From NCBI GenBank assembly GCA_040403535.1, contig JBBAKL010000062.1, positions 1-16,938 of the forward strand: a DNA stretch of 16,938 nt. Direction: 5' to 3'. Under the pieces are notes generated by a model. The model saw nothing but the letters and a program-made list of their open reading frames with translations. It made no database searches and was not told the origin of the DNA. Position numbers and translations under genes: made by a program. This stretch comes from JAHEYG01 sp040403535. GTDB taxonomy: Bacteria > Bacteroidota > Bacteroidia > B-17B0 > Aurantibacillaceae. The number at the start of each line of letters is the position of its first letter. Position 1 is the stretch's first letter. Below, one piece after another: positions 1-8,000 of this stretch.

Positions 1-1087
1 TTTTTATTTCTTCTTTAGTGTTAAACGTATGAAGACATATTCTTACGCGTTCGCTTCCTTCTTTCACTGTTGGACTTTTTATTCCCTTTACAAAAAAACC
101 ATGTGACTGCAATTTATTTTCTAATTCAGAAACATGTGTGTTTCCAGGGCATAAAAAACAATGAATGGCGCTGTTGCTCGAAATAAATCCGCTTTTATTG
201 GCGACCAATTCGTTAAAGTATAAAATATTATCCTGCAATTTTTCAGAGTGCTGACTCTCCATTAGTAAATCATAAGCGACATTGATCATTTGCAAACTGT
301 GTTCAGGCAATGCCGTGGTATAAATAAACGAACGTGCAAAGTTGATTAAATAACTTCTTAGCACCTCGCTTCCAACAACAGCGGCACCATGACAGCCCAT
401 AGCTTTACCGTAAGTATATACTCGTGCAAAACAAACTTGTTCCAAACCCAATTCATTACACAAGCCCCTGCCTTTATTACCGAACACACCTATTGCATGG
501 GCCTCATCTACTATTAAAAAAATCTTTTGGTTATCACACAAGGTTGCAATTTCTTTTAAAGGTGAGCAATCGCCATCCATTGAATACACACTTTCCACAA
601 CAATATAAACAGAACCGCTTATATCAGAATTCCTTTCCAGCATTCGTTTAAGATGTCCGACATCATTATGCCTGATTTTATAATGTTTAGCCAAACTCAA
701 ACGTATTCCATCATGTATAGAAGCGTGTATTAACTCATCGTATAAGATTAAATCATGCTTGGTTACAATACTTGATAACAATCCGACATTAGCATCATAC
801 CCCGAATTAAACAGCAGTGCTGCTTCGGCATTATGAAACGCGCTAATCCGGTTTTCCATTTGTAGAGCCAATTCCGAATTACCGGAAATTAATCGTGAAC
901 CAGTTGAACCTCCCTGACTTGGTTTAACATCAGCCAGTTTTTCATTAAGCCACCCTAATTTGGAAAATCCAAGATAATCGTTGCTGCTAAAATCAATTAA
1001 ATGATCGTAATTTTTTAGTGAACGAAAAAGCCCTTTGCGTTTACGTTCTTCAAGCATATGAAGCAAATGCAAAGGGCCTTTATACAT
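1..1087 (-). CDS. bioF: 8-amino-7-oxononanoate synthase, C-terminus cut by window edge
   Basis: This is a PLP-dependent alpha-oxoamine synthase that condenses pimeloyl-ACP (or -CoA) with L-alanine to give 8-amino-7-oxononanoate, the first step of biotin ring assembly, in the cytosol. I translated 362 codons with no stop up to the left edge. Family landmarks are IDFSSNDYLG (about 31-40), the glycine-rich GGSTGSRLISGN (59-70), EAALLFNSGYDAN (88-100), VESVYSMDGD (164-173), the PLP-ring motif VDEAHAIGVFG (193-203, Asp194 and His197) and the Schiff-base lysine in TYGKAMGCHGAAVVG (Lys228). E. coli BioF has 384 residues, so roughly 20 are missing. The ATG at 1087 lies 9 nt after the end of a broken WG-repeat gene and downstream of bioB on the same strand, which supports a biotin operon. 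2-amino-3-ketobutyrate CoA ligase is a close relative, but the bioB neighbour favours BioF. Confidence 0.93.
   Translation of the reverse strand, partial: MYKGPLHLLHMLEERKRKGLFRSLKNYDHLIDFSSNDYLGFSKLGWLNEKLADVKPSQGGSTGSRLISGNSELALQMENRISAFHNAEAALLFNSGYDANVGLLSSIVTKHDLILYDELIHASIHDGIRLSLAKHYKIRHNDVGHLKRMLERNSDISGSVYIVVESVYSMDGDCSPLKEIATLCDNQKIFLIVDEAHAIGVFGNKGRGLCNELGLEQVCFARVYTYGKAMGCHGAAVVGSEVLRSYLINFARSFIYTTALPEHSLQMINVAYDLLMESQHSEKLQDNILYFNELVANKSGFISSNSAIHCFLCPGNTHVSELENKLQSHGFFVKGIKSPTVKEGSERVRICLHTFNTKEEIK
1030..1077 (-). other. Intragenic inverted repeat at the 5' end of bioF
   Basis: GCCCTTTGC (1030-1038) and GCAAAGGGC (1069-1077) are perfect 9-nt complements. In the bioF mRNA they fall in roughly codons 4-20. 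A smaller nested pair, CTTCA (1048-1052) and TGAAG (1059-1063), sits inside the loop. On the coding strand the 3' arm is followed by five T residues, which gives a terminator-like look. It could modulate early elongation or translation of bioF, or could be coincidence imposed by the codons for KGPLHLL and RKGLF. Only the sequence symmetry is observed; function is inferred. Confidence 0.35.
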
Positions 1088-1096
1088 TTTAATTAT

Positions 1097-1563
1097 TTAT
1101 TTTTCTATTTTAAGAAGAACTTTTTTATCGCCTATTTTAGCGCGAACTTAACCGCCTTCTTAAATGGAAATATGTTGGTATTTTGGTTCAATAAGTACTT
1201 TTCCTGTAATATCTATTAATCCTTTTAATCCGTTTTTAACAGTAACAGCACGGTCATTTTTTAAATCGCCAATACGGTTATAAGAAGGCTCAACTAATAT
1301 GGTTCCATCTATTTAAAGTAAACCAACCAATCCGTTTTTCTGCAATATCCAATACCATCGCTACCAAATCCTGACAATGTTTCCCACTCCGGTTTAATTA
1401 ATTCTTTTCCTTCCGTGTTAATTAATCCTCGTTTGTTACCCAACTCAACTACTGCCACGCCATTATGAAATCGACGAATATGATCGTATTTAACTGAAAT
1501 TTCGGTTTGCGCATTTAAGCCGCAGGCAAAAAATAACGAAACAGATACAAACAGTTTTTTCAT
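1097..1563 (-). pseudogene. Decayed exported WG-repeat protein
   Basis: The gene starts with a clear signal peptide (MKKLFVSVSLFFACGLNAQ). WG (KWG-type) beta-repeats follow: KYDHIRRFHNGVAVVELGN, then KRGLINTEGKELIKPEW. The reading frame ends at a stop at 1309-1311, but the repeat pattern continues in a second frame: QKNGLVGLL-stop-IDGTILVEPSYNRIGDLKN, then VKNGLKGLIDITGKVLIEPK, then ISI-stop-EGG-stop-VRAKIGDKKVLLKIEK. The original gene has therefore suffered a frameshift at about 1341-1347, best explained by one lost base, plus in-frame TAA codons at 1313-1315, 1160-1162 and 1148-1150, before the natural end at 1097-1099. It lies between bioB and bioF with 9-nt gaps on both sides and was presumably co-transcribed. 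WG-repeat proteins are usually exported proteins of unknown function. A cluster of sequencing errors is possible but less likely given four separate lesions. Confidence 0.8.
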
Positions 1564-1572
1564 TTTATTTAA

Positions 1573-2547
1573 TTAAGCTAAAACTTCTTTTTCTTTATCG
1601 GCAAAAGCTTTTTTAGGTGATAAACCTAAAATCTTAAACATTTCCATATCCTGATTATAATCCGGATTTGGTGTAGTTAATAATTTCTCTCCGGCAAAAA
1701 TCGAATTAGCTCCGGCTAAAAAACATAATGCCTGACCTTCCATACTCATTCCCTGACGTCCGGCAGATAAACGCACTGCCGTTTTCGGCAATACAATACG
1801 TGCCGTAGCAATCATACGAACCATATCCCAGATTGGAACCGGAGGCTGATCTTCAAGTGGTGTACCTTCTACTGCCACCAAAGCGTTTATAGGTACAGAT
1901 TCAGGTTGAGGGCGTAATAAACTTAAAGTGTACAGCATCCCCACACGATCTTCAATACTTTCACCCATACCAATAATTCCACCGGAACATACGGTTAATC
2001 CTGCTTTACGAACATTTTTAATAGTGTTTAAACGATCTCCGTAATTACGGGTTGAAATAATATTATTGTAGTTTTCTTCAGAAGTATCTAAGTTGTGATT
2101 ATAAGCATATAAGCCCGCGTCAGCTAATTTCTTAGCCTGGTCTTCTGTTACCATACCTAAAGTAGCGCATACTTCCAAGCCCTTACTATTAATGGTTTTT
2201 ACCATGTCTAATACTTTATCAAAGTCACGGTTGTCGCGTACTTCACGCCATGCTGCACCTAAACACATACGGCTTGCCCCCCCCGACTTAGCATTGTCGG
2301 CAGCTTCTGTTACTTCAGCCACACTCATAAGTTTATGCACTTTTACTTCTGTATGATAGCGCGCAGCTTGCGGACAATAAGCACAATCTTCAGGACAACC
2401 TCCTGTTTTTATAGAAAGCAATGAACTCACTTGTACTTCACCTACTGTGTGGTGTTGCTTATGAACTTCGGCAGCTTTATAAATCAACTCCATCAACGGA
2501 GTTTTATACACATCCAGAATTTCTTCTTTGGTCCAGTTTTTAATCAT
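1573..2547 (-). CDS. bioB: Biotin synthase (radical SAM)
   Basis: BioB inserts sulfur into dethiobiotin to form biotin, using a SAM-binding [4Fe-4S] cluster and a sacrificial [2Fe-2S] cluster. The radical-SAM motif GGCPEDCAYCPQ is present. Cysteines equivalent to E. coli Cys97, Cys128 and Cys188 occur in ASRMCLGAAW, LEVCATLGM and LTVCSGGIIGMGE, and the cluster-ligand arginine in AVRLSAGR. All catalytic positions are therefore intact. The frame can be extended to a TTG at 2565, but that TTG is part of a -7 promoter element (CAAAGATA on the + strand, 2563-2570). I therefore choose the ATG at 2547 (MIKNWTKEEIL...), giving 324 residues, normal for the family. It heads a leftward operon with the WG pseudogene and bioF. 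An 8-base G tract (2277-2284 on the + strand as C8) encodes Gly-Gly in KSGGASR. Confidence 0.96.
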   Translation of the reverse strand: MIKNWTKEEILDVYKTPLMELIYKAAEVHKQHHTVGEVQVSSLLSIKTGGCPEDCAYCPQAARYHTEVKVHKLMSVAEVTEAADNAKSGGASRMCLGAAWREVRDNRDFDKVLDMVKTINSKGLEVCATLGMVTEDQAKKLADAGLYAYNHNLDTSEENYNNIISTRNYGDRLNTIKNVRKAGLTVCSGGIIGMGESIEDRVGMLYTLSLLRPQPESVPINALVAVEGTPLEDQPPVPIWDMVRMIATARIVLPKTAVRLSAGRQGMSMEGQALCFLAGANSIFAGEKLLTTPNPDYNQDMEMFKILGLSPKKAFADKEKEVLA

Positions 2548-2562
2548 AAAAAAGGCTTTAAA

Positions 2563-2593
2563 CAAAGATAGCCATATCCCTTAAAACATACAA
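2563..2593 (-). promoter_or_regulatory. Bacteroidota-type promoter for bioB
   Basis: Read on the minus strand, TTG (2591-2593) is followed after exactly 20 nt by TATCTTTG (2563-2570). This matches the Bacteroidota primary sigma consensus of a -33 TTG element and a -7 TAnnTTTG element. The predicted transcription start is around 2555-2558, leaving a leader of only about 10 nt before the ATG at 2547. The element overlaps the upstream TTG codon and so decides the bioB start. No biotin-repressor (BirA/BioQ-like) palindrome was recognised here. Confidence 0.6.
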
Positions 2594-2677
2594 TTTTAAA
2601 CTTTAAATAACTCTTAATAGTTAAAAACTAATAGGAACCACCCTGTTACTTTCCTTTCTAAGTTGCGTTATTTGCAT

Positions 2678-2959
2678 ATGCGCTGGAGTATAATCGCCAT
2701 TTTAACATTCTTTACTTACAGTAGTTTGCCTGCTCAACAAGATGCTATGCTTCAAGGAAAACGGAAGCAAAAGAGGGTTTGGCGCCGATGGAGACCAGGA
2801 GAGCGTAAAAACAAAACAGCTTATAATCCTTATTTAAAAAAGAAAAAAGGCAGTCGTGTGAGCGATAAAATAGCTGAAGGAGATAAAAAAGAGATACGCC
2901 GGCAACGCCGAATTTACAAGAAACAACTTAAAGCCGGTAAAAAGAAAACGCAGGATTAA
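2678..2959 (+). CDS. Small exported, strongly basic protein of unknown function
   Basis: I do not recognise this family. From the ATG at 2678 it has 93 residues: a signal peptide (MRWSIIAILTFFTYSSLPA, likely cleaved before QQ), then a mature part dominated by Lys and Arg. Examples are GKRKQKRVWRRWRPGERK, YLKKKKGSR and KKEIRRQRRIYKKQLKAGKKK. No Cys is present, and no folded domain is evident. A frame extension to a TTG at 2663 is possible, but would place five extra residues in front of the signal peptide and is less likely. The stop codon TAA overlaps the ATG of the MFS transporter by one base (TAATG), so the two are probably translationally coupled. The charge suggests binding to an anionic surface such as LPS, nucleic acid or a polyanion, but that is inference only. 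Confidence 0.7.
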   Translation: MRWSIIAILTFFTYSSLPAQQDAMLQGKRKQKRVWRRWRPGERKNKTAYNPYLKKKKGSRVSDKIAEGDKKEIRRQRRIYKKQLKAGKKKTQD

Positions 2960-4155
2960 TGCTTAACCGAACGCTTTCTTTATACAAAACTTCGTTTACT
3001 GGATTATCGCCGCAAATCTGGACTTTATCACTCATTTTATTAGTTAACCGAAGCGGCACCATGGTGGTGCCATTTTTAACTTTATACCTTACCACTCCTG
3101 AAATGGGCTGTACCCTTAGTCAGGCCGGTACTGTGATGGGATTGTTTGGATTAGGATCAGTGGTTGGTGGATATATTGGAGGAAAACTGAGTGATAAATT
3201 CGGGTTTCATCTGGTACAATTGATGAGTTTATTGCTGGGCGGATTGATGTTTATTTTGCTGGGGCAAATAAAAACATATGAAATCATTTGTGTGGCAACC
3301 TTTTTTCTGAGTTTAGTCAATGAGGCTTTCCGGCCGGCCAACTCAAGCGCAATAGCTTTTTACAGCACTTCCGAAAACAGAACGCGATCTTATTCCTTAA
3401 ATAGACTTGCAGTTAATTTAGGATGGGCAATTGGCGCCTCTATTGGCGGATTAATTGCTTCCTATAATTACGAACTTTTGTTTTGGGTAGATGGCATGAC
3501 CAATTTAGCATCAGCCACTCTTTTTTTTTACATCTTTAAAAAACCTGTTGGCAAAACTATTAGTCATTCTATAGATGAAGAAATTCCGATTGAAAAATCG
3601 GCATATCGCGACAGGACTTACCTGTGGTATATTTTTCTGGTGATTTTATTTGGATTATGTTTTTTTCAATTATTCACTACAGTTCCTAAATATTTTCGTG
3701 ACGGATTACATTTGTCGGAGAAGTACATTGGCTTACTTATGGCAATTAACGGTTTGCTTATTGTTACCCTTGAAATGGTAGTGATTTACAAAATGGAAGG
3801 CAAACGTAACATTAGCGTTTTTATAGGGGCAGGTACATTGATTTGCGCATTAGCATTTTTAAGTTTATTAATTCCGGGGCCAGGTAAATGGATAAGCCTT
3901 TTAATGATCATTATTATTACCATTGGTGAAATTATAGCAATGCCGTTTATGAACACCTACTGGACTATGAGAAGCAATTCGCAAAACCGCGGACAATACG
4001 CTGCATTATATACAATGGCATGGGGGATTGCGCAAACATTCGGACCATATCTAATAGCTTTGGTAATTGATAATGTAAGTTATCAGGCTGCATTTACAAC
4101 AATAGCAGTTGTTTTTACATTTGCTGCAATAGGATTCTGGAAATTAAAAAGCTGA
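2959..4155 (+). CDS. MFS family transporter (12 TM, multidrug-type)
   Basis: A 398-residue polytopic protein of the major facilitator superfamily, expected in the inner membrane as a proton-coupled exporter. TM1 carries NRSGTMVVPFL (about 30-40), a pattern seen in MdtH-like drug transporters. Loop 2-3 carries a motif A variant, GGYIGGKLSDKFGF (70-83). TM4-TM5 contains NEAFRPANSSAIAF (121-134) and LNRLAVNLGWAIGASIGGLI (148-167), also typical of this branch. A charged central loop (about 195-220) separates the two six-helix halves. The start overlaps the previous gene's stop by 1 nt. The stop lies only 2 nt from that of the convergent OmpA-family gene, with no room for a separate terminator. 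The substrate cannot be told from sequence. Confidence 0.9.
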   Translation: MLNRTLSLYKTSFTGLSPQIWTLSLILLVNRSGTMVVPFLTLYLTTPEMGCTLSQAGTVMGLFGLGSVVGGYIGGKLSDKFGFHLVQLMSLLLGGLMFILLGQIKTYEIICVATFFLSLVNEAFRPANSSAIAFYSTSENRTRSYSLNRLAVNLGWAIGASIGGLIASYNYELLFWVDGMTNLASATLFFYIFKKPVGKTISHSIDEEIPIEKSAYRDRTYLWYIFLVILFGLCFFQLFTTVPKYFRDGLHLSEKYIGLLMAINGLLIVTLEMVVIYKMEGKRNISVFIGAGTLICALAFLSLLIPGPGKWISLLMIIIITIGEIIAMPFMNTYWTMRSNSQNRGQYAALYTMAWGIAQTFGPYLIALVIDNVSYQAAFTTIAVVFTFAAIGFWKLKS

Positions 4156-4157
4156 AA

Positions 4158-6119
4158 CTACTTTCCTACCACTTTAAACTCTGTTCGTCGATTCTTTGCT
4201 TTGTTTTCTGGAGAATCGTTGGGTACTTTAGGTCGGGTTTCCGCGTATCCTTTAAAGCTTAAACGTGCCGCTGCAATCTTACCGTTAGTAATTACATAAT
4301 CATAAACAGCTTTTGCGCGGTTGGTTGATAATGTTTTGTTAAAGACCTTATCACCACTGTTATCCGTATGACCGCCCAACTCAATTTTTACATTTGGGTT
4401 TTTTGATAAAAAAGAAATGAGTTTATCCAATTCAGCTTTACTTTCCGGTTTTAAATCCCATTTATTTACATCAAAGAATACATTCTTTAACTCCACTGTA
4501 CTTCCGGTATCAATTGGCTGTAAAGGAATGTCTAACACAAAAGGCTTGTCGAAATCAGCAACCTTTCCCTTTAGAGAAAAATTATCCGAATAAAATAAGA
4601 AACCGTCGCGGTTTACGTTTACAATATAATTTTTATTTGCCGTTAAGGTTACTAAAAACTGACCCGCTTTATCGGAATACGAATCCGTAATATTTTGCTG
4701 TGTTTCCTGATCAAACAGTTCAAATTTTGCCTCCAGAGGCTCTTTCGTTCTTGCGTTATAAACTTTTCCTTTCACGTAGGTGAGTTTTTCAGGACGAATA
4801 TCTTCGGGCATTTCAAACTGATATATATCCAAATTACCAAAACCACCTTCGCGGTTACTAGCAAAATAAGCGAGCTTTCCGCTGGGATCAACCAATAAAC
4901 TATTCTCGTCTTTAAAAGTATTAATTGGATATCCCAAATTAACCGCTTCACCCCAGGTTCCATCTTCTTGTCGCTTACTCATAAAAATATCTAATCCGCC
5001 CATACCCGGATGACCATCGCTACTAAAATACAAGGTCTGATTATCCGGATGAATAAACACCGATTCTTCCTGTCCGGGTGTATTAACCTTATCATTTAAT
5101 TTTACAGGTGGTGTAAACTTCCCGGAAGCATCTATTGTTGTTACGTATATATCTTGCTCTTTAATATCGCCGCGACTAATTAAACCACGAACGAAGTATA
5201 AGGTTTTACCATCACTGGAAAAGGAAGGTTGTGTTTCCCAATTAGAAGTATTTATAGGCGGCCCCACATTAACCGGTTTTGTCCATTTGCCATTTACTTT
5301 TTGAGAATAAAATATATCACAACTACCATACCCCTTACGGTCAGGCGAGCCATAATCGCCACTCATTTCCATGCACGAAGCAAAAAACATGTAATTGCCA
5401 TCCGCTGAAATGCTGGGTGCCCCTTCGTTACCGGGAGTGTTTACTCCAGTCATCGGAGTAGCAGTTTCCCACTTAGCGTTTATTTTACTGCTTAAGTAAA
5501 AATCTTCCTGACGGGATTGTTCACCTTGGGTAATTTCTCGAGTAAACAAAAACTGTTTACTATCTGCAGTTATGCTTGGAAAATACTCGTTATAATTAGT
5601 GTTCACACCGCTTCCCATATTAACTGGTTTAAATGGCTTAGGACTTTTAACCGCTTGCGCTCCGAATTTGGCGTTTTTAATTTCATTCGCTGCCGCTTCC
5701 TTCATCTGTGGATTCACACGATCCATTTTCATGAAGTTTTCGTAAGTAGTTACCGCTTTGTCGTACTGACCGGCCATCATATAACCATTTGCAAGAAAGT
5801 AATGATTCTGAGGATAAAATTTCGGATTAACAGCGATAGCTTTTTCGAAGTGTGGAATTCCTTCCGCGGCCCTTCCGTGTTCTAATAATAAATACGCAAG
5901 TGCTGAGTGAGCTTCAATAAAATTATCGTCCTCTTTTAAAGCTTTTAATAACACCTCTTCTGCCTCTTTATCCTTTCTGTATTCGTAGTATTTTTTGCCT
6001 TCCTCGTAATATTTTATCGCTTTTTTATTGGAACTTGTATAGCTACCCGGAGGCAATTGCTGGGAAAAAGACATAGTGCTTACCAATAAACTAAATAATA
6101 TACAGATGATTTGTTTCAT
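4158..6119 (-). CDS. TPR / PD40 propeller / CRD / OmpA-C envelope protein, PorE-like
   Basis: A 653-residue exported protein. In order: signal peptide (MKQIICILFSLLVSTMSFSQ); TPR-like helices (about 34-150); PD40/WD40-like propeller strands (about 175-435) with repeated 'PSISADG...FFAS' and 'LDIF/DIYQ' signatures; a carboxypeptidase-regulatory-like beta sandwich (448-530, starting VKGKVYNARTKEPLEAKF); and an OmpA C-terminal peptidoglycan-binding domain (541-650). The OmpA domain has GGHTDNSGD (Asp586) and LSTNRAKAVYDYV (Arg601), the residues that normally hold diaminopimelate. This domain order matches PorE, a T9SS-associated protein linked to peptidoglycan in Porphyromonas. PorE is a lipoprotein, however, and this protein has no lipobox cysteine. 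Many Bacteroidota have several paralogues of this architecture, so I do not assign the symbol. It is last in an operon behind the M61 and CPBP proteases (26-nt gap). Confidence 0.85.
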   Translation of the reverse strand: MKQIICILFSLLVSTMSFSQQLPPGSYTSSNKKAIKYYEEGKKYYEYRKDKEAEEVLLKALKEDDNFIEAHSALAYLLLEHGRAAEGIPHFEKAIAVNPKFYPQNHYFLANGYMMAGQYDKAVTTYENFMKMDRVNPQMKEAAANEIKNAKFGAQAVKSPKPFKPVNMGSGVNTNYNEYFPSITADSKQFLFTREITQGEQSRQEDFYLSSKINAKWETATPMTGVNTPGNEGAPSISADGNYMFFASCMEMSGDYGSPDRKGYGSCDIFYSQKVNGKWTKPVNVGPPINTSNWETQPSFSSDGKTLYFVRGLISRGDIKEQDIYVTTIDASGKFTPPVKLNDKVNTPGQEESVFIHPDNQTLYFSSDGHPGMGGLDIFMSKRQEDGTWGEAVNLGYPINTFKDENSLLVDPSGKLAYFASNREGGFGNLDIYQFEMPEDIRPEKLTYVKGKVYNARTKEPLEAKFELFDQETQQNITDSYSDKAGQFLVTLTANKNYIVNVNRDGFLFYSDNFSLKGKVADFDKPFVLDIPLQPIDTGSTVELKNVFFDVNKWDLKPESKAELDKLISFLSKNPNVKIELGGHTDNSGDKVFNKTLSTNRAKAVYDYVITNGKIAAARLSFKGYAETRPKVPNDSPENKAKNRRTEFKVVGK

Positions 6120-6145
6120 GATTTTCAGGGTGTTTTAGTGTGCAA

Positions 6146-7996
6146 TTATTGAATACCCAACCAGGCTTTTCGGGCAGCCGATTGTTTATCGGAAATATCC
6201 TTGCCTACTTCAATTATATTTTTCTCTTTTACTTTTACTCTTTTCACTTTTCCCTTCAGTTTTTTCAATTTGAAATTTCCTTTTTTATCTTTACGATATA
6301 CCTCTACAATTAGTTTCTCACCCGTATTAGCTGTAGATATGAAACTGCTTACAATTTCCTGTGCATTTTCAATAGCAAACAACCGATTATTGAAGGAATA
6401 TATTTCATCCCCTACTTTATATTTAAACTGTTTACCAAATGCATCTAAGTTTGAAACATCGTTTACATACAAACGTTTCGTTTCCTCATTATAACCAATA
6501 CCAAAACCGCCTAATGTAAGTGTTTCAATTTCGCGCTCCTTAATCAATTCCAGTCCAACCATTTTAAATACCTCAATTAAAGGCAAGGGTTTTCTTCCGG
6601 CAACGTGTTCATTTAAAAAAGTTCTGATTTCAGGATAGGTCAATTGTTCAATATCGTTAAACAAATCTGAATCCTTAAAAGATTTATCTTTCCCGTATTT
6701 TTTTGCCAGATCACGCATTAATTCTTGTGTTCCATATTTACCATTGCTGTAATAACGTAACATAATATCGAGACACATATTAATTAATGCGCCTTTTTCG
6801 TATACATTATTGTATTGTTTATGATAATGCTCTGTTAAAACATTTTTACTCATGAATGTAAAAGGAACTGTATCGTTAAACATTTCAATAGAATTGTTGT
6901 ATTTATCCATCATTACTTGAAAAAAGTAATCGTAACCAATTAATCCCGCTAAAACCTGAGCATGATGAGCAGAATATTCCGTTAAGCCTTCATACAGCCA
7001 AAGATGCTCGCTCATTTTCGGATTATTAAAATCAAAATCACCAATTTCTTCGGAGTGAATATTAAGCGGCGTTACAATATGAAAAAATTCATGTGCACTT
7101 ACATCGTTTAAAGTTTGAGCAATAGAGGTTGTATCTAATTCAGGCAACACATAAAAAGAAGAATACGAATGTTCTAACGCTCCTGAAGCGCCACTCAATG
7201 TTGCTTTGTCGGTGAAATAAAACAAAAAGGCATACTTATCTACCGGCAATTGTCCGTTTAAATAGTCGCGCTGCGCATACAGCAATTTGCTTAAATTACT
7301 AGCCACAAATTTACTTGTAACTGTTTTATTTGGTGAATAAACCGAGACAAGAACTTTTGTGTTTGCCACCATTATTGTAGTTGTATCGGGCGAATTATAC
7401 ATAATTGGTGAATCGACTAATGAATTATAGTCAGTTGCCTTAATAACATCTTTGAATTCGCTAAGTGTTAAGTCACTTAAGCCAGTGGAAGGATAAAAGC
7501 CTTTTGGTTTTTCAAATTCAAGAATATAATTACGTTGCTTTAATCCATTAAAATAACCAAAGAAGCAATGGGTATTAAAAACAAAATTCCTGTTTGCTTC
7601 AATATTACTTCCACCCGGCTCAAACACCAATTTTTCCTTAATTTGAGTGTCCCAACTATCTTCTACCAAATAAGTGATTTTTTCGATTTGATTAGCAGGT
7701 GATAACTTATAGGAATCAGCATTTATTTTTTGAACGTTTACAACAGTGCCATTTTTTCCGGTTACTTTAAAATCACTTACAAATCTGCCAAAATTATACA
7801 CTTCATAAGTCCCCGGAACCATTGCCGGAAAATTAAACACCACTTCGTTCTCTGAAATATCGGGAGGGGTTAATTCAACAACTATTTTATCGTTGTCAAC
7901 TTTATTTAAATTAACAAAGTAATGGTAATCTTTATCGGCTAATACAGAAGCTGAAAATAGGAGAATGGATATAAATACAAAAAAGCTCTTACGCAT
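6146..7996 (-). CDS. M61 family metallopeptidase with PDZ domain
   Basis: A 616-residue exported zinc peptidase of the M61 (glycyl aminopeptidase) family. A signal peptide (MRKSFFVFISILLFSASVLA) is followed by the M61 N-terminal beta domain (about 23-190; FPAMVPGTYEVYNFGRFV is characteristic). The gluzincin catalytic domain has the zinc motif HEFFH (His302, Glu303, His306) and the third ligand in LWLYEGLTEY (Glu336). A C-terminal PDZ-like domain covers about 490-580 (GGFGIGYNEETKRLYV, then YKVGDEIYSFNN), ending in a Lys-rich tail. All metal ligands are present, so activity is expected in the periplasm or at the surface; the natural substrate is unknown. The start is 4 nt from the stop of the upstream CPBP protease gene, indicating co-transcription. 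No T9SS sorting domain is seen. Confidence 0.93.
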   Translation of the reverse strand: MRKSFFVFISILLFSASVLADKDYHYFVNLNKVDNDKIVVELTPPDISENEVVFNFPAMVPGTYEVYNFGRFVSDFKVTGKNGTVVNVQKINADSYKLSPANQIEKITYLVEDSWDTQIKEKLVFEPGGSNIEANRNFVFNTHCFFGYFNGLKQRNYILEFEKPKGFYPSTGLSDLTLSEFKDVIKATDYNSLVDSPIMYNSPDTTTIMVANTKVLVSVYSPNKTVTSKFVASNLSKLLYAQRDYLNGQLPVDKYAFLFYFTDKATLSGASGALEHSYSSFYVLPELDTTSIAQTLNDVSAHEFFHIVTPLNIHSEEIGDFDFNNPKMSEHLWLYEGLTEYSAHHAQVLAGLIGYDYFFQVMMDKYNNSIEMFNDTVPFTFMSKNVLTEHYHKQYNNVYEKGALINMCLDIMLRYYSNGKYGTQELMRDLAKKYGKDKSFKDSDLFNDIEQLTYPEIRTFLNEHVAGRKPLPLIEVFKMVGLELIKEREIETLTLGGFGIGYNEETKRLYVNDVSNLDAFGKQFKYKVGDEIYSFNNRLFAIENAQEIVSSFISTANTGEKLIVEVYRKDKKGNFKLKKLKGKVKRVKVKEKNIIEVGKDISDKQSAARKAWLGIQ

Positions 7997-8000
7997 AAAT

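Noticed and set aside
424..651. Plus-strand open frame of 75 codons
   Set aside because: It lies antisense to well-conserved bioF sequence and has no recognisable domain or signal.
1097..1320. Stop-codon recoding (TAA read as an amino acid) in the WG-repeat gene
   Set aside because: All other genes end normally at TAA or TGA without readthrough, and the same gene also has a frameshift, so decay is simpler.
2663..2677. TTG start for the small basic protein
   Set aside because: The ATG at 2678 begins a standard signal peptide; the TTG adds residues without clear benefit.
4153..4160. Bidirectional terminator between the MFS and OmpA-family genes
   Set aside because: Only 2 nt separate the stops and I see no hairpin with a T-run at the junction.
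5517..5885. Plus-strand open frame of 122 codons, and smaller ones at 4695-4898 and 5279-5461
   Set aside because: All are antisense to the OmpA-family gene, whose TPR and PD40 motifs are clear; their composition is not protein-like.
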